Source of the DNA: Saccharomycopsis phalli
Taxonomy: Eukaryota > Ascomycota > Saccharomycetes > Ascoideales > Saccharomycopsidaceae
Length of the DNA: 64,000 nt
Direction: 5' to 3'
Assembly: GCA_020342235.1 (NCBI GenBank)
Contig: CP073212.1
Coordinates: 930,001 to 994,000 of the forward strand
The position numbers were made by a program, and so were the translations under genes. Of the stretch, positions 30,001-40,090 are shown one piece after another. Numbering within the stretch: position 1 is the first letter of the stretch; every line of letters starts with the position of its first letter. Under the pieces are notes generated by a model that was given only the letters and a program-made list of their open reading frames with translations, was not told the origin of the DNA and made no database searches.

Positions 30001-33000
30001 GCCAACAAGTGGTTGGACATTCTTCTCACAAAGGGCAAGAACATTGAGCAGGACGACTTGCTTCATCTTATTGGCGAGCGAAAGACCATGAGCAAGTCGA
30101 TCCACGAGTATCACGGCATGAAATCCACGAGTATCACCACAGTGAAACGTCTTGTCGAGTTCCTTGGCATCGAAGTCAAGGGCGATAGCGGAGTCACTGC
30201 TCAGTTTGTGATTGCCGACCGGCCCAGAAATGCTCCTGTGGCCGAACGGGCGATTCCCATTGCCATCTTTCTGGCAGACGTGACGCAAAAAAGAACCTAC
30301 TTGCGCCGCTGGTTGAAGGACAATGCTCTCGAGAACTTCGACCTCAAGTCGATTCTCGACTGGGACTATTATTTTGAGCGGCTTGCGTCAGTAGTGCTTA
30401 AAATCATTTCGATTCCCGCATACCTCCAGATTCACCAGAACCCATGCCACAGAGTCACGCTTCCACAGTGGCTCATCAAGCGGATTGCCGAGAACAAGGG
30501 CAAGCAAACACGCTTGACTGAGTTTTTTTCCGCTAGCGAGGGCCCCAGCAAGATTTCGGAGCGCGATATTGAGGACTTGGCCGCACAGAAACTGGCTCTT
30601 CCAAAGATGGGTAAAGTCCGAGCAAGAAAGCGCAAACTCTTGGAGCAGCTTGCCAGTCAGGAGGAACAGGACCGGCAGATTCTCTTGGAACCGTGCCCGA
30701 AACCAGACGAGGACTATGTGGCGTTCTTGATGTATAACAAGGCATTATGGCGTCAGAACGACGTCAAGAGGCAGGTAAATCGCAAGATCTTTGGCGAAAG
30801 CGCTTCAGGGAAGTCGTCAATCAAGAGCATCATCAAGAAACAGGCGTACAACTATGTTAGTGATTGGCAGGTATTGGGCTACTATGAGGAACGGCCAGGC
30901 AGAATCAAGGCCAAGGTGATTATCAGTGACAAGATCCAGGAGATTTCCATTAAGGTCGCCAAGACAATCTACCTCCAGACGGACGATCCTCTGGCTTTTG
31001 CCCAGTACAACATCTCTGAAATGCCCAAAGCCGTGGTCAAGACCCCAGGAACGGTTTACAAGCTCGTTTTGGACGAGTCAGAGTACTTGGATCTCGCCAA
31101 ATCATCCGACTCGCCGCTACACAACTGCCGCATCCTTGAAGACCAGATTTCGAGCCAGCAACGCGCAGTGCTTGACCTAGGTACCTGTATCAAGTTCAGC
31201 AACAAGGAGATGGGTGGACTCTACAAGGGCCTTCAGTTTGGATTCCAAATGCACGATCTTGCTGCAGTCGACAATCCAAAGTACCTTCAGGGCTTTCCGT
31301 TTGATGTGGTGTACTTTAACCACATGATCTTGAACCAGTATGAAGTCTACAGTGTATTTGCGCACGAGAAAACCAATATATTCATACTCAAGCCCAACGA
31401 CCGGGCCGAGGAGTTTTCCATCAACATTGGCAACATATTCAAGGAAGCATTTGTCGAGTCGTCGTCGCGCCATCTCAAGATCTCCAAGGACACATCCTTT
31501 GACATTCAGTATTTCAGCAGTCTTGCCAGTCTCAACAAGAAGCTCAATGCTCGGCTAGCAAATATCTACGAAGAAAAGTCTGCCAGCAGCATTCTTGTGT
31601 TGCAGTCGCCATTCAAAGCCCGTTTGTTGCGAAGTCTCAAGAGCCTCCAGGCATACCCGATTTTCACAATCAAGCACGACGAAATCTCCTTGGCATCGCT
31701 CAACTGGCAGCAGGCGGCCATGAAGCACATTTTTGAGTATTATTTTGCCCTTGACAGCTGGTTGACCGAGTTTATTCTCATAGCCAAGTCAAGCAACATT
31801 CCAGTGTGCAACATTGATCCAGGCAACCTCAACTATCTCATTGACGTTGAGTATGCTCGGAGACTCCAAAGGGCCAACTTCATTCTTTGGTGGAACACTC
31901 CCTCTCCGCAAACGGACCCACTTACATTCCCAAACATTAATGTGCCAGGCGACTATACTAACGTGGTCATGGAGATCAGCATCCAGAACCTCATTCTCAA
32001 CAGTCTTCTCACGTCGTCGTTGCTTGAGGAACTGACCGATTTGGCTGATAATGCCTACGGCAGTCTAGCGGTTCTCAAGGCCTTGATTAAGGACTGGTGG
32101 GACATGGCAATCAACCAGTCGCAGTATGCGGATGTGATGCTCAACAATTTCATTTGCTGGATCCAGTACAAGGGCTCGTTTCTTTACGATTCGGCTCTCC
32201 AGTACCACATTTTCAACCTCACCAAGAAGTCCATTTATCAGCTTCTTATAGAGTTCAAGAAGCTCGGATCACACACGGTATTCGCCAACCAGAACAAGAT
32301 TTTGCTCAAGACCTCCAAGGCTTCAATTGAAAACTGCTATGCCTACTCCAACTATATTATAAAAGTCATTCGTTCAAAGCCACTCTTCAACTATCTTGAC
32401 CTTCGTATCGTGCGCTACTGGGATGTGCTCGTGTGGATGGATGAATACAACTTTTCGGGAGTGTATTGTCTCCCTGAGACCATCGAGGCCCTAGCAGAAG
32501 AGAAGCTGTTGAGCTCAACCTGGAATATTGCCAAGTACTTGCCTACTATATATCAGCAAGAGTTTCTAGACTGGGTAGGTATCTACGTGGACTCGATTGT
32601 GAAGCAGAAGGTCAATGGAATTGACAAGACCGATGAGCCGCTTGTGTTTTCCGGTTCGCTCAAGTCTCGAATCAAAAAGCTTTATTCAAAGCAAAACAGC
32701 GTGATTTTGAACAAGTCCTTTTCCGAGGAATATCTGTTCCCCAAGCTTCCTGGGTCACACTTGGTGTTTTCCAATCCGACGCTTGAGCTCATCAAAAGTC
32801 TCTGTGCGGTGTTTAGTATCTCCAATAATTTGCAGTCCCGAGTTCTTCGACGGGAGTTGCTTGGTTACCTTGATGTTCGGGAGTTTAGTCCCGAGGCAGT
32901 GTTTAAAAACCCCAGTGTCAGTTTGAAGATTTCGCAAATCCACTGTCAGAATTGCGGGTGCATCAAGGATGTAGACTTTTGCAAGGATGAAACTGTGTGG

Positions 33001-33279
33001 AGTTGTCTGTCGTGCCAGGCGCCGTTCAACAAGGTGTCGCTTGAAGAACGGCTTATTGATGAGTTTTTTGTCACTATTAACAACTTTTATGTACAGGACT
33101 TGAAGTGCGAAAAGTGTGGCAAGATTCGAACTGGCGAATTGAGCGAGTTGTGTGAGTGTTCAGGCCAATGGGTGGGGTATATTGATAAGAACAATGAGTT
33201 GCGGAAGTTGCAGATCTTTGAGAATGTCGCGGAGTATCATGACTTGAAATTGTTGCGCGATGTGATTGATGAAGTATAG
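27085..33279 (+). CDS. POL2: DNA polymerase epsilon catalytic subunit
   Basis: This 2064-residue intronless protein is the leading-strand replicative polymerase. The N-terminal half is the active B-family polymerase: exonuclease motif with D249 and E251 (FDIET), polymerase motif A DVASMYPN from D599, motif B KVILNSFYGYVMRKGSRWYS, and motif C IDTDG with D827 and D829. The C-terminal half is the inactive polymerase-like repeat that helps build the CMG-epsilon complex. The C-terminal cysteine modules are CQNCGCIKDVDFC...CLSC and CEKCGKIRTGELSELCECSG. It is about 160 residues shorter than S. cerevisiae Pol2 (2222), with a shorter N-terminus and linkers. A dispersed repeat begins 6 bp after the stop codon. 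Confidence 0.98.
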   Translation: MAKFNGSNSARFVKNRTSKVTNVMARFEEKARIDEIDSVMGFDKFDSGPKRVGWLINMQTTVIEDAKVSQGLAACDLYFLDQEGGTFKTTIQYSPYFFVVCQQDKQVEVEEYLKKTLLVGLVRAYSRVEKHDLALMNHLIGLKQPLIKLEFNNQQDMQEARRILMPIIQENRQKNDTREVYALGETQSRDTRSCLEDVREYDVPYRVRVSIDKNLRIGKWYSVRNEAGDVYFAELDIVVPPDPVIMAFDIETTKAPLKFPDAKVDQVMMISYMVDGEGFLITNREIISQDIEDFEYSPKPEYPGQFEIYNAANEEMLLRRFYEHIREVRPTVMVTYNGDFFDWPFLDTRSTVHGLAMRDEIGFEKDKEDEYKSSYCCHMDCYRWVKRDSYLPQGSQGLKAVTTVKLGYNPIELDPELMTPYAIEKPQVLSEYSVSDAVATYYLYYKYIHPFIFSLSTILPLIPDEVLRKGTGTLCEMLLSVQAYEHNILLPNKHVDALERFFDGHLLESETYVGGHVESLEVGVFRSDLQEHFRLDPPAVGGFVLQLGAVVDFFIEVESGKRPGDCTNRAEVVQKIGEQLRKLQESPDRNELPLIYHVDVASMYPNIMITNRLQPDLIKFEQDCAGCDHNRPAKVCDRNLDWNWRGEYFPADVGEYLMIKRALQNERFDQNRRSFAELGYSEQVTHLKKRVTDYSKKVYHRIKSSTVVTKTSIVCQRENPFYIDTVRGFRDRRYTYKGLAKQWKKKLSKIDKHDHAAVDDAKKMVIAYDSLQLAHKVILNSFYGYVMRKGSRWYSMEMAGITCATGSTIIQRARTTIEKFGRPLEIDTDGIWCIIPASFPGDFDLKFKDGSSLTMPYLCSLMNHSVHENFTNNQYHEVADDGSVTVKPENSIFFELDGPYKAMILPTSKEEGKGIKKRYAVFNYDGSLAELKGFELKRRGELAIVKNMQSDLFPGFLQGNDLKSCYEAVANIANKWLDILLTKGKNIEQDDLLHLIGERKTMSKSIHEYHGMKSTSITTVKRLVEFLGIEVKGDSGVTAQFVIADRPRNAPVAERAIPIAIFLADVTQKRTYLRRWLKDNALENFDLKSILDWDYYFERLASVVLKIISIPAYLQIHQNPCHRVTLPQWLIKRIAENKGKQTRLTEFFSASEGPSKISERDIEDLAAQKLALPKMGKVRARKRKLLEQLASQEEQDRQILLEPCPKPDEDYVAFLMYNKALWRQNDVKRQVNRKIFGESASGKSSIKSIIKKQAYNYVSDWQVLGYYEERPGRIKAKVIISDKIQEISIKVAKTIYLQTDDPLAFAQYNISEMPKAVVKTPGTVYKLVLDESEYLDLAKSSDSPLHNCRILEDQISSQQRAVLDLGTCIKFSNKEMGGLYKGLQFGFQMHDLAAVDNPKYLQGFPFDVVYFNHMILNQYEVYSVFAHEKTNIFILKPNDRAEEFSINIGNIFKEAFVESSSRHLKISKDTSFDIQYFSSLASLNKKLNARLANIYEEKSASSILVLQSPFKARLLRSLKSLQAYPIFTIKHDEISLASLNWQQAAMKHIFEYYFALDSWLTEFILIAKSSNIPVCNIDPGNLNYLIDVEYARRLQRANFILWWNTPSPQTDPLTFPNINVPGDYTNVVMEISIQNLILNSLLTSSLLEELTDLADNAYGSLAVLKALIKDWWDMAINQSQYADVMLNNFICWIQYKGSFLYDSALQYHIFNLTKKSIYQLLIEFKKLGSHTVFANQNKILLKTSKASIENCYAYSNYIIKVIRSKPLFNYLDLRIVRYWDVLVWMDEYNFSGVYCLPETIEALAEEKLLSSTWNIAKYLPTIYQQEFLDWVGIYVDSIVKQKVNGIDKTDEPLVFSGSLKSRIKKLYSKQNSVILNKSFSEEYLFPKLPGSHLVFSNPTLELIKSLCAVFSISNNLQSRVLRRELLGYLDVREFSPEAVFKNPSVSLKISQIHCQNCGCIKDVDFCKDETVWSCLSCQAPFNKVSLEERLIDEFFVTINNFYVQDLKCEKCGKIRTGELSELCECSGQWVGYIDKNNELRKLQIFENVAEYHDLKLLRDVIDEV

Positions 33280-33285
33280 GAGGGT

Positions 33286-33667
33286 TGTAATATAGTAATA
33301 TGAGTGGGTAGAATGGCTAATATTTGCTTGACTAGAAATGGCTACTGTAGTTGGATGAGAGTTTCACTAGGGAAATGGTCTTGACGGTAGAAGATTGGAT
33401 TGGACAAAATGGGTTTGAAGAGTAGCCTAACACACGAGGTGTAAGTCCGTGCCTTGATTCTTTCTGATGTAGGACTCGAATTTTCACCATCGCTATTAGA
33501 TATTTAGCCAAGACACATTTCCTGGGCCATTTGACGCAACATTATAGGTTTTTCCTGATGTCTTGTCTCTCGGTTCCAGTTACTCGCCACTATATGAGCC
33601 TGTCTTGATGCCGATAGGACGAGTGAATATAGTCAGTTATCTTATCGAGACATAGTTACTATATTAC
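33286..33667. repeat. Dispersed repeat with inverted TGTAATATAGTAA ends
   Basis: The left end is TGTAATATAGTAATATGAG; the right end read inverted is TGTAATATAGTAACTATG. A second inverted end, identical to the left end over 16 bases and similar over about 40, lies at 33900, so the element may instead be 33286-33900, or two copies overlap. No ORF is present. It could be a MITE or an old solo LTR with long inverted ends. No clear target duplication was found. It supplies the 3' flank of POL2. Confidence 0.5.
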
Positions 33668-34368
33668 ATGAGGTATAAAAAACGGTGAACATTACAATGA
33701 CTTGGTACAATGTACACATTTACGATATATCTTGGTGTAATGAAGAAAGAAGGTTTATCCTAATATTTTGTAACCCAGTTTGTCCTAATTCCTATTAGAG
33801 AGCCAGGACTTTTCCTTTTAATTAATAGGCAGACCTTTCTTTGAATAGTCGAATGACTATATTTTCGCTATTTTACCAACACGAATATTACTATATTACA
33901 GTATAGCAATCTGTAGGTGTTGTGGTTAACTGCAAAACAGTTTGCTTAAGCAATGTCGACGTCAATGAAATATTGCGGACCTACGACATTGATTAGACTG
34001 AGGTATTTCTCCAATACTATTGGAGAATATCGTGACGTCTTAGGCCGTGAGATATGACACAAACGGCACCTTGCCATATACCATATCCCAGCGGATTATG
34101 TCAAAGCCATTCTAGACGTGTAAATGTGATGACTATAAATAGGAACAAAACAAATGATTAAAGTAGTTTTAGTTCATTATAATATCATGTCTAATCAAGA
34201 CTGAAATATAAAATATGACAGGCATTAACGACATATCTTGTATACGACGACATTACGATGACTCGGTACGACAAATGGTACACATCTGTGATATCTTTTG
34301 GTATAATAAACAGTAGCATAAAATGTCTTGGTATAGCAAACGGTGCATATTTAAAATGTCTCTTTACC
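33668..34368. other. Intergenic, dispersed CTTGGTA/TACACATTTACGAT words
   Basis: A loose set of words (ACATTACAATGACTTGGTA and GTACACATTTACGATAT) recurs at about 33690, 34240, 34720 and 34790. It looks like an eroded tandem array of units of about 60 bp or more. No gene is supported. Confidence 0.4.
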
Positions 34369-34676
34369 TGCCCAGTACTCTTGGCCTTTTGAGCCCAAGA
34401 ACAGACCACGAAGGCATCACTTACACCAGCCAAGCCCGCTCTTTTCAGATAAGGCGAAGCTTGAAAATCTTGTAGGATTCTACGACCAGGAAAGCTCACT
34501 GTTCCTCCAATTTCCATTACTCTACTATTCACCAACGTAGGTTGAAAGTTTTATCTGGCACTGTTTTCTTTTGGCGACTACATAGGAGCATTTTCCTTTG
34601 TCTTGGACGGCAAAGTATCAATCTCCCCTGGGCCAGTATAGCTGTAGTCTTGTAAATTTAATATTATTCTTTACAA
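34369..34676 (+). mobile_element. Old LINE 3' fragment
   Basis: The start translates to a form of FTCPVLL, and later CTTTTCAGATAAGGCGAAGC corresponds to the SDKAKL stretch of the LINE protein. It then continues into the family 3' UTR, ending with CAATCTCCCCTGG and the TATAGCTG...AATATTATT end. It is clearly diverged from the young copies. Confidence 0.7.
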
Positions 34677-34823
34677 TGTCATTGTATGGCAGTCTTCAGA
34701 TATTAATATATTTTGGTATACGGTGGACATTATGATGACTTGGTGTACACATTTACGATATCTTGTACAAGAGACATTACAATGGCTTGGTATATGACCA
34801 CATGTATGATATATCTTGTACAA

Positions 34824-34980
34824 TGTAATATAGTAACTAGGATACGAGTGGTAAAATAGCTAAAATATATTTGCTTCACAATTGATAGGACTAATTGATG
34901 GGACTAGCGTAATTACCAAAAAGTAGTGGGAATGGTGCGTAGCCAAGAAGCATGTAAACTATTGGATTAATGTAGCTCCA
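34824..34980 (+). repeat. Dispersed repeat copy, TGTAATATAGTAA family
   Basis: It starts TGTAATATAGTAACTAGGAT and contains GGTGCGTAGCCAAGAAGCAT, both shared with the copy at 59-290. Confidence 0.6.
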
Positions 34981-35261
34981 GAATAGAATCCCACCCTTTT
35001 TATACCATACAACAATCTATAGATGACGATATCTTGCACACGGTAGACATTCGCTCCATATCATACAGTTCTTGCTACTACACATGGTCAACACATCATT
35101 CCTCTGTATAAACTCTGCCCTGGTTCCGTCCTACTTTAACACAATCCACCCACTATGCCCTACAGTCCAATACCTCAATATCATACAGGCATTATACAAT
35201 GGCACTATGGCTATAAAACGACCACTATGGCTTACAACGACCACTATGGCTTACAATGGCA
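34981..35261. other. Intergenic region downstream of VPS10
   Basis: Short tandem CACTATGGCTTACAA words lie at 35200-35275 next to the VPS10 stop codon. Confidence 0.5.
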
Positions 35262-38200
35262 CTATGGCACTTGTAAACTGCGAGCATCGTCGTCAAACTG
35301 GTTGTCGATAAAATCGTCATCGTCATCATCATCAGAGCCAAGGATATCGTCGTCTAGAAACCCTGCAGTCGACCCCACACTGGTATATCTGCCCATGGAC
35401 GTTCTTCTGCCCAACACTCTGTCCTTCAAAGCGTTGCGGGCACGGATCAAGAAACGGATCAAGGAGATTGAACCCATAAACGCCATGACGCCGACATCGA
35501 CGATTCGATTGACGACCATGTCGGTGGTGTTGTTTTCGATTCTGGTAAAATCGTCATCGTCCAAGCGGATCTGGCCAAATCGGGCAAACCCTCCGTTTCG
35601 TTTGATACCCTTGTCGTAGACGAACCAGGACGCAAACACAAACGCGGCCACGGGAATAAACACGACCAAAAACAAGTTGAATCCCGAGAGTCCCGTGCCA
35701 TGTTCATTGTTGAATTTGTCCTCCTTGCCGGGACACGGCTTGACCTCCCAGTTATCCAACTGCCGTCCGTCGACACAGGTGCTGAGCGGGATCTTTCTGT
35801 ATCCCGTGGGCTCGTAGTACTCAAACACGTTTTCCTTCAAGCAAACTTCGCGTGGATCCTTTGGCAGCAACCCTTCAACCAATTTGCACGTGCCGTCGCT
35901 GGCTCTGGCAAAGTTGTAGTCGCATTCGTAGTCACGGCGAGTACATGAGCAGTTTCGCAAGACCTTGTAAGCCTGGCCAAGAGGCGCGTTCCCCACATAA
36001 CAATCTGTATGGGATCGGATCCGGCGGAGATATTGTGCCTGGTGGCCAAACAAGCAGTTGTCGGCAATGAACGGGTGCTCTGGCAGCCAGTACTCAAAGT
36101 CAGAGGCTGCGAGGTTGTCCAAATCGAGCTTACACTGGCGAGAGTATACTCCGGTGAAATCGAGGCCGTAAGCAACGGATCCACGAGTGCCAGTGGTCAT
36201 GAGCACAAAGCGGCGCGATGTGTCGGACGGGATGGTTGCAATGTCATCGACTTCGACTTCAGAGTCGCTAAACTGGTACTCTGACCAGGAGTTGCCCTGG
36301 TCCAACGAGTAGACGACCTTGTTTGTGGGCAGAAACTGGTCGACTAGCACAATGATCAGGCCCTGGTCGCCAAATTCCCAATTTAGCGGCCGCTTGCTGG
36401 CCTCTTTCCAGGTGATTCCCGCGTCAAAGCTGAGAAACGTCGAGCCGTGTTCCTTGGACAAAAGCTCCGGCCCGACGTTGCCAATGGCTAGCAAAAGCCC
36501 GACCGCGGACCCCGAGCTGTACGTGTCGCGATAATCTTTGCGTTCCGTGAACCCGTGGACGTTTAAACTGCACTTTTCCAATGGCTCGCCCGAACAGGCA
36601 TAGCGTTTCCCCTCGGAGTCAACGGACGGAGGAACAATGTACGCCCATTCTCCGGCATCGTTGTGTGTGATTTTCGTCTTGAGCTTCTTGTCACGGCCCA
36701 GTTTGACCTCATCAACGTTACTCACCACATTGACGATACTCACGCCCTCAAGTCCTGTGACGTGCTCAAAGTCAACAAAACCCGTGCGGTCGCGATTAAC
36801 ATAGTCAATGGTATCGACATACGACGTCCCGTTGGAATTCGACTTCAAAATACTGCCATATTCACGATGCGGCTCCACTGACGTGGTCACGTGGAGGTAG
36901 ATGCTTCTGGAGTTGGACCGCATCACAGTGTACGCCTGTTCGGATTTCACATGGAAGTCTGGCGGGAATTTCGCATAGGCCCATGTTTCGCCGTCGACAG
37001 TACTATAACTTTTGAGCGACTGGCCGTCTTCGGCAATGACAGCCGTGACAAGAAACCCGTCGTTTGGAGCCAATCCAACTGTGGTATCAAACACAACCTT
37101 GGAGTCTTGGAACTCATTTGCCGACGACACAATCTTCACCGACCCATCCAGATTAAGCTGCTCACAAATAATCAAGTCACTGGTACCAAACCGGGCCCCC
37201 GCAAAGTCACATGACCGAGCACCTTCCAAGAGCCGGGTAAACGACTTGCCTCGATCATGAGTAATATACGCCTCAGGCACGCAGTCACGTGACTCAGAGG
37301 TGCACCCGAGGAAGAGCCATGTCAGGGTGTCATTTGGGTGGAAAATCACTGGGGTGAAGCCATAGGAGTTTGGTGGTGATGGGAGCTCGATTTCGCGGAA
37401 TGAACGCGCACGGTTTTCCGAGAGATAGAGCACGTTTTTGGGGGTAATGATTGTGACAATGTCGGACTCGTGTTGGTTTTCCACAATGGCAATTGCCGAG
37501 TTTTCGTTGATGGACGCCCAGAAAAAGTCAAACCCGCCATTGTGGCTGATAAAAAGCCTTCCGTCTCTAGTGAGCACAAGTAATGTCTCGTCCTTGAGCC
37601 TGTCCAATGACTGGTCGAGGTAGAGGTACTGTGTCACGTGACCGCTGAAGTCGAATGTTGCGGCGCGGATATCTTGTGACGATGCCAGCTCTGCGACTTT
37701 TTTGCAATCGAGGTCATACTGCTCGACATCGATTTCGCCCTGGCATGAGTTTCCTGGAATCTTGCTGAGTATCGGAAGGCGGCTAGGCGGGTCTGCGGCG
37801 CACACCAGGCGGAGTGCCGGCCAGTCTGGGCTGCATTTCCCGGCGGGGTCCGCCTGAAACCCGCGGCTGCACTCATAGTCTGCGCGGGTGCACTGGCAGG
37901 TTTCAAGCAGCGGCACCACGTCCTGATAAAGCTGGTTAACAAAGCACTTGGCGTCGAGTTTGCGGCGGCGGAAGGTCTCCTTGCGGCCCATGATGCACAG
38001 GCCGTCTCTATGAGCGGCAAAGTCCTCCATATCGCCCAGACCGCATGTGCGGCCAAATGCCTTTGAAAAGTCAAGTGCATACACCCGGTACTTATCAGAC
38101 ATTTGGCCGGCAAGCACAAACTTCTGGCTGCTGCCGTCGACGGTTGTGGTCAAGACCCGGGGCCTCAATCGCACGTCCAAGTCGTGTTTGTCCCAGGACA

Positions 38201-39680
38201 TGCCCTGGTCAAGTGAGAAGTACACATGGGTGTTTTCGCGCTGGCTCTCGTGGAAAAACGGCACTGCGACAATGATGTTGCCCTGGTCGCCAATACTAAA
38301 AGCACATGGCTCCTTCAACGCGACTTTCCACGAGTACCCACCGTCGCGTGACACCCAGGTCGACAAGCGGTCGTGCTTGTACTCCAACGAGTCAGAGACT
38401 GCGCCAATGCCAAGAAGAATGCCTGGGGCTGGTCCCGAAGCAAACGAGCCGTCGCCCTTCATCTCAATGGCGTCGTTCAAGTTCAAATGGCACTTGTCTT
38501 TGGACTTGCAGTATGTCTTGACGTCGGAATCGTCGTATTCGAGGAACGACCAGCTGCGGCCGTCGTCAAACGACATCATCGACACCACGTTTGGGAAAAA
38601 CGAAAACACCCCGTCGAGCCCAAGCATGATGTTGCCGAGCCACACTCCAGCCAAGTTGGAGATCTTCTCGAGCGAGTTGAGCCCATAAAAGTCGGCGTTC
38701 TCGCCCAACCGGTCCAACTTGCGGAACGTCTTGCCCTCGGGATCAGACACAAAGAGATCCGACACCGTGGTCGAGAGGTGGCTGCTGACCTGCTTCTTGA
38801 GACCCCACACCGACACATACAAGCCGCTGGAGCTCGATGGCAAGAGGAAAAACTGCTCGCTGACAAGGTCCCCGGGGAAATGGGCCTTGTGAAACGTCTC
38901 CCCGTCCTTGGAGACAAAGAGATTGACTAGCGACTTGTCGTTGTACCGGTCGGAAAACGCCTTGATGACAATAAACGAGCTTACCACTTCAACGTCGTAG
39001 ATCAACGCCAGCTCAAGCGAGTCGTCGCTAATCACCTTGGTGCTGGAAAAGTAGTCCAGGGTGACTATGATCTGCAGCGACTTTGGGTGGCCGTTGCTGT
39101 CGTTCACAGTCGACACACAGAGAATATCGTCGGTCTTTTTGTTGTCCGGCGTCGCCGTAAACGTGCAGAAAATGAGCCCGTCAATCGTGTCGATTTTCGC
39201 CCGGCTCGCAAACCCGTCCCTGGTATAATAGTAGTGCCCGACGCACTTGAGTGGCTGTGAACAGTCGAGAAAGTTGATGAGCACATTGTCCCGCACATTC
39301 TGGTTCTGCTTCACAAGCACACGCACCAGGTCCGTCACCTCCTGCTCAAAGGCGATCCCCAGCCACGATTTTCCCCCATCGTTCGTCACATATTGGGTCG
39401 TGCCGTACATCACAACAAACGCCCGGTCCTTGAAATACGGGTCGTGCACAATACTCTTGACCCGTTCGCCGGAGCCTGGCGTGACATTTTTCCAGGAAAA
39501 CCCGTTGTCGTCGGATTTGAAGAGCTTGCCGTCATTGAGGTTGAGCACGGTCGAGGAGTCGTCAAAGTATATAATCTCGTCAGAGACCTTGTCAAAGTCG
39601 TGCGATTTCACCGTCGGCGCAAATCCGTGTGCAATTGAGCACCAGAAGAGAACGTGGTACACGAGGAGTAGTAAGTTCAT
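35262..39680 (-). CDS. VPS10: Vacuolar sorting receptor Vps10 (Pep1, sortilin family)
   Basis: The type I membrane receptor carries carboxypeptidase Y and other hydrolases from the late Golgi to endosomes. I place the start at 39680, giving MNLLLLVYHVLFWCSIAHGF as signal peptide and 1472 residues. The frame is open further upstream, but only through a GT-rich microsatellite. Two luminal Vps10 domains follow, each with beta-propeller repeats of SxDxGxxW type (SDDNGFSWKN, SFDDGRSWSF, SFDAGITWKE) and a Cys-rich 10CC module. A transmembrane helix lies near the C-terminus (LFLVVFIPVAAFVFASWFVY). The cytoplasmic tail carries strongly acidic runs (SDDDDDDDF), fitting endosome-Golgi recycling signals. 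Confidence 0.95.
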   Translation of the reverse strand: MNLLLLVYHVLFWCSIAHGFAPTVKSHDFDKVSDEIIYFDDSSTVLNLNDGKLFKSDDNGFSWKNVTPGSGERVKSIVHDPYFKDRAFVVMYGTTQYVTNDGGKSWLGIAFEQEVTDLVRVLVKQNQNVRDNVLINFLDCSQPLKCVGHYYYTRDGFASRAKIDTIDGLIFCTFTATPDNKKTDDILCVSTVNDSNGHPKSLQIIVTLDYFSSTKVISDDSLELALIYDVEVVSSFIVIKAFSDRYNDKSLVNLFVSKDGETFHKAHFPGDLVSEQFFLLPSSSSGLYVSVWGLKKQVSSHLSTTVSDLFVSDPEGKTFRKLDRLGENADFYGLNSLEKISNLAGVWLGNIMLGLDGVFSFFPNVVSMMSFDDGRSWSFLEYDDSDVKTYCKSKDKCHLNLNDAIEMKGDGSFASGPAPGILLGIGAVSDSLEYKHDRLSTWVSRDGGYSWKVALKEPCAFSIGDQGNIIVAVPFFHESQRENTHVYFSLDQGMSWDKHDLDVRLRPRVLTTTVDGSSQKFVLAGQMSDKYRVYALDFSKAFGRTCGLGDMEDFAAHRDGLCIMGRKETFRRRKLDAKCFVNQLYQDVVPLLETCQCTRADYECSRGFQADPAGKCSPDWPALRLVCAADPPSRLPILSKIPGNSCQGEIDVEQYDLDCKKVAELASSQDIRAATFDFSGHVTQYLYLDQSLDRLKDETLLVLTRDGRLFISHNGGFDFFWASINENSAIAIVENQHESDIVTIITPKNVLYLSENRARSFREIELPSPPNSYGFTPVIFHPNDTLTWLFLGCTSESRDCVPEAYITHDRGKSFTRLLEGARSCDFAGARFGTSDLIICEQLNLDGSVKIVSSANEFQDSKVVFDTTVGLAPNDGFLVTAVIAEDGQSLKSYSTVDGETWAYAKFPPDFHVKSEQAYTVMRSNSRSIYLHVTTSVEPHREYGSILKSNSNGTSYVDTIDYVNRDRTGFVDFEHVTGLEGVSIVNVVSNVDEVKLGRDKKLKTKITHNDAGEWAYIVPPSVDSEGKRYACSGEPLEKCSLNVHGFTERKDYRDTYSSGSAVGLLLAIGNVGPELLSKEHGSTFLSFDAGITWKEASKRPLNWEFGDQGLIIVLVDQFLPTNKVVYSLDQGNSWSEYQFSDSEVEVDDIATIPSDTSRRFVLMTTGTRGSVAYGLDFTGVYSRQCKLDLDNLAASDFEYWLPEHPFIADNCLFGHQAQYLRRIRSHTDCYVGNAPLGQAYKVLRNCSCTRRDYECDYNFARASDGTCKLVEGLLPKDPREVCLKENVFEYYEPTGYRKIPLSTCVDGRQLDNWEVKPCPGKEDKFNNEHGTGLSGFNLFLVVFIPVAAFVFASWFVYDKGIKRNGGFARFGQIRLDDDDFTRIENNTTDMVVNRIVDVGVMAFMGSISLIRFLIRARNALKDRVLGRRTSMGRYTSVGSTAGFLDDDILGSDDDDDDDFIDNQFDDDARSLQVP

Positions 39681-39784
39681 GACAAGTTGCTGGCTGAATT
39701 TCGTAATGTAGCCCTGCTTATGTAATGCCCAGATGAGACGGGGTAAGTTGGTACCGTGATTAAATGGGTGGGTTGGAGTGGGTG

Positions 39785-39935
39785 GTAGTGAGTGTGTGTA
39801 TGATTTTGTGTGTGTGAGTGTGAGTGTGAGTTTGAGTTTGAGTGTGTGAGTGTGAGTTTGAGTTTGAGTGTGTGAGTGTGAGTTTGAGTGTGAGTTTGAG
39901 TGTGTGTGTGTGTGTGTGTTGTATGAGTGGTATGA
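39785..39935. repeat. GT-rich microsatellite (GTGTGAGT type) in the VPS10 5' flank
   Basis: GTGTGTGAGTGTGAGTTTGA words and a run of TG lie 105-255 bp upstream of the VPS10 start chosen here. Confidence 0.85.
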
Positions 39936-39944
39936 GTGAGTGGT

Positions 39945-40090
39945 GTAGTAATATAGCAATTGTAATATCGCAATGGTAATATATTAATGGTAATATATTA
40001 ATGGTAATGTATTAATTGTAATGTATTAATTGTAATATATTAATTGTAATATATTAATTGTAATGTATTAATTGTAATATAGTAATGAAA
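39945..40090. repeat. 15-bp array TTAATTGTAATATAT
   Basis: About nine copies with G/A variants (ATGGTAATATATTA, ATTGTAATGTATTA). Confidence 0.85.

Noticed and set aside
33421-33480. tRNA-like GGACTCGAAT word
   Set aside because: No acceptor, D or anticodon stems fit; it lies inside a dispersed repeat.
39681-39959. Longer N-terminus for Vps10
   Set aside because: The extra 93 residues come from a GT-rich microsatellite; a good signal peptide starts at 39680.
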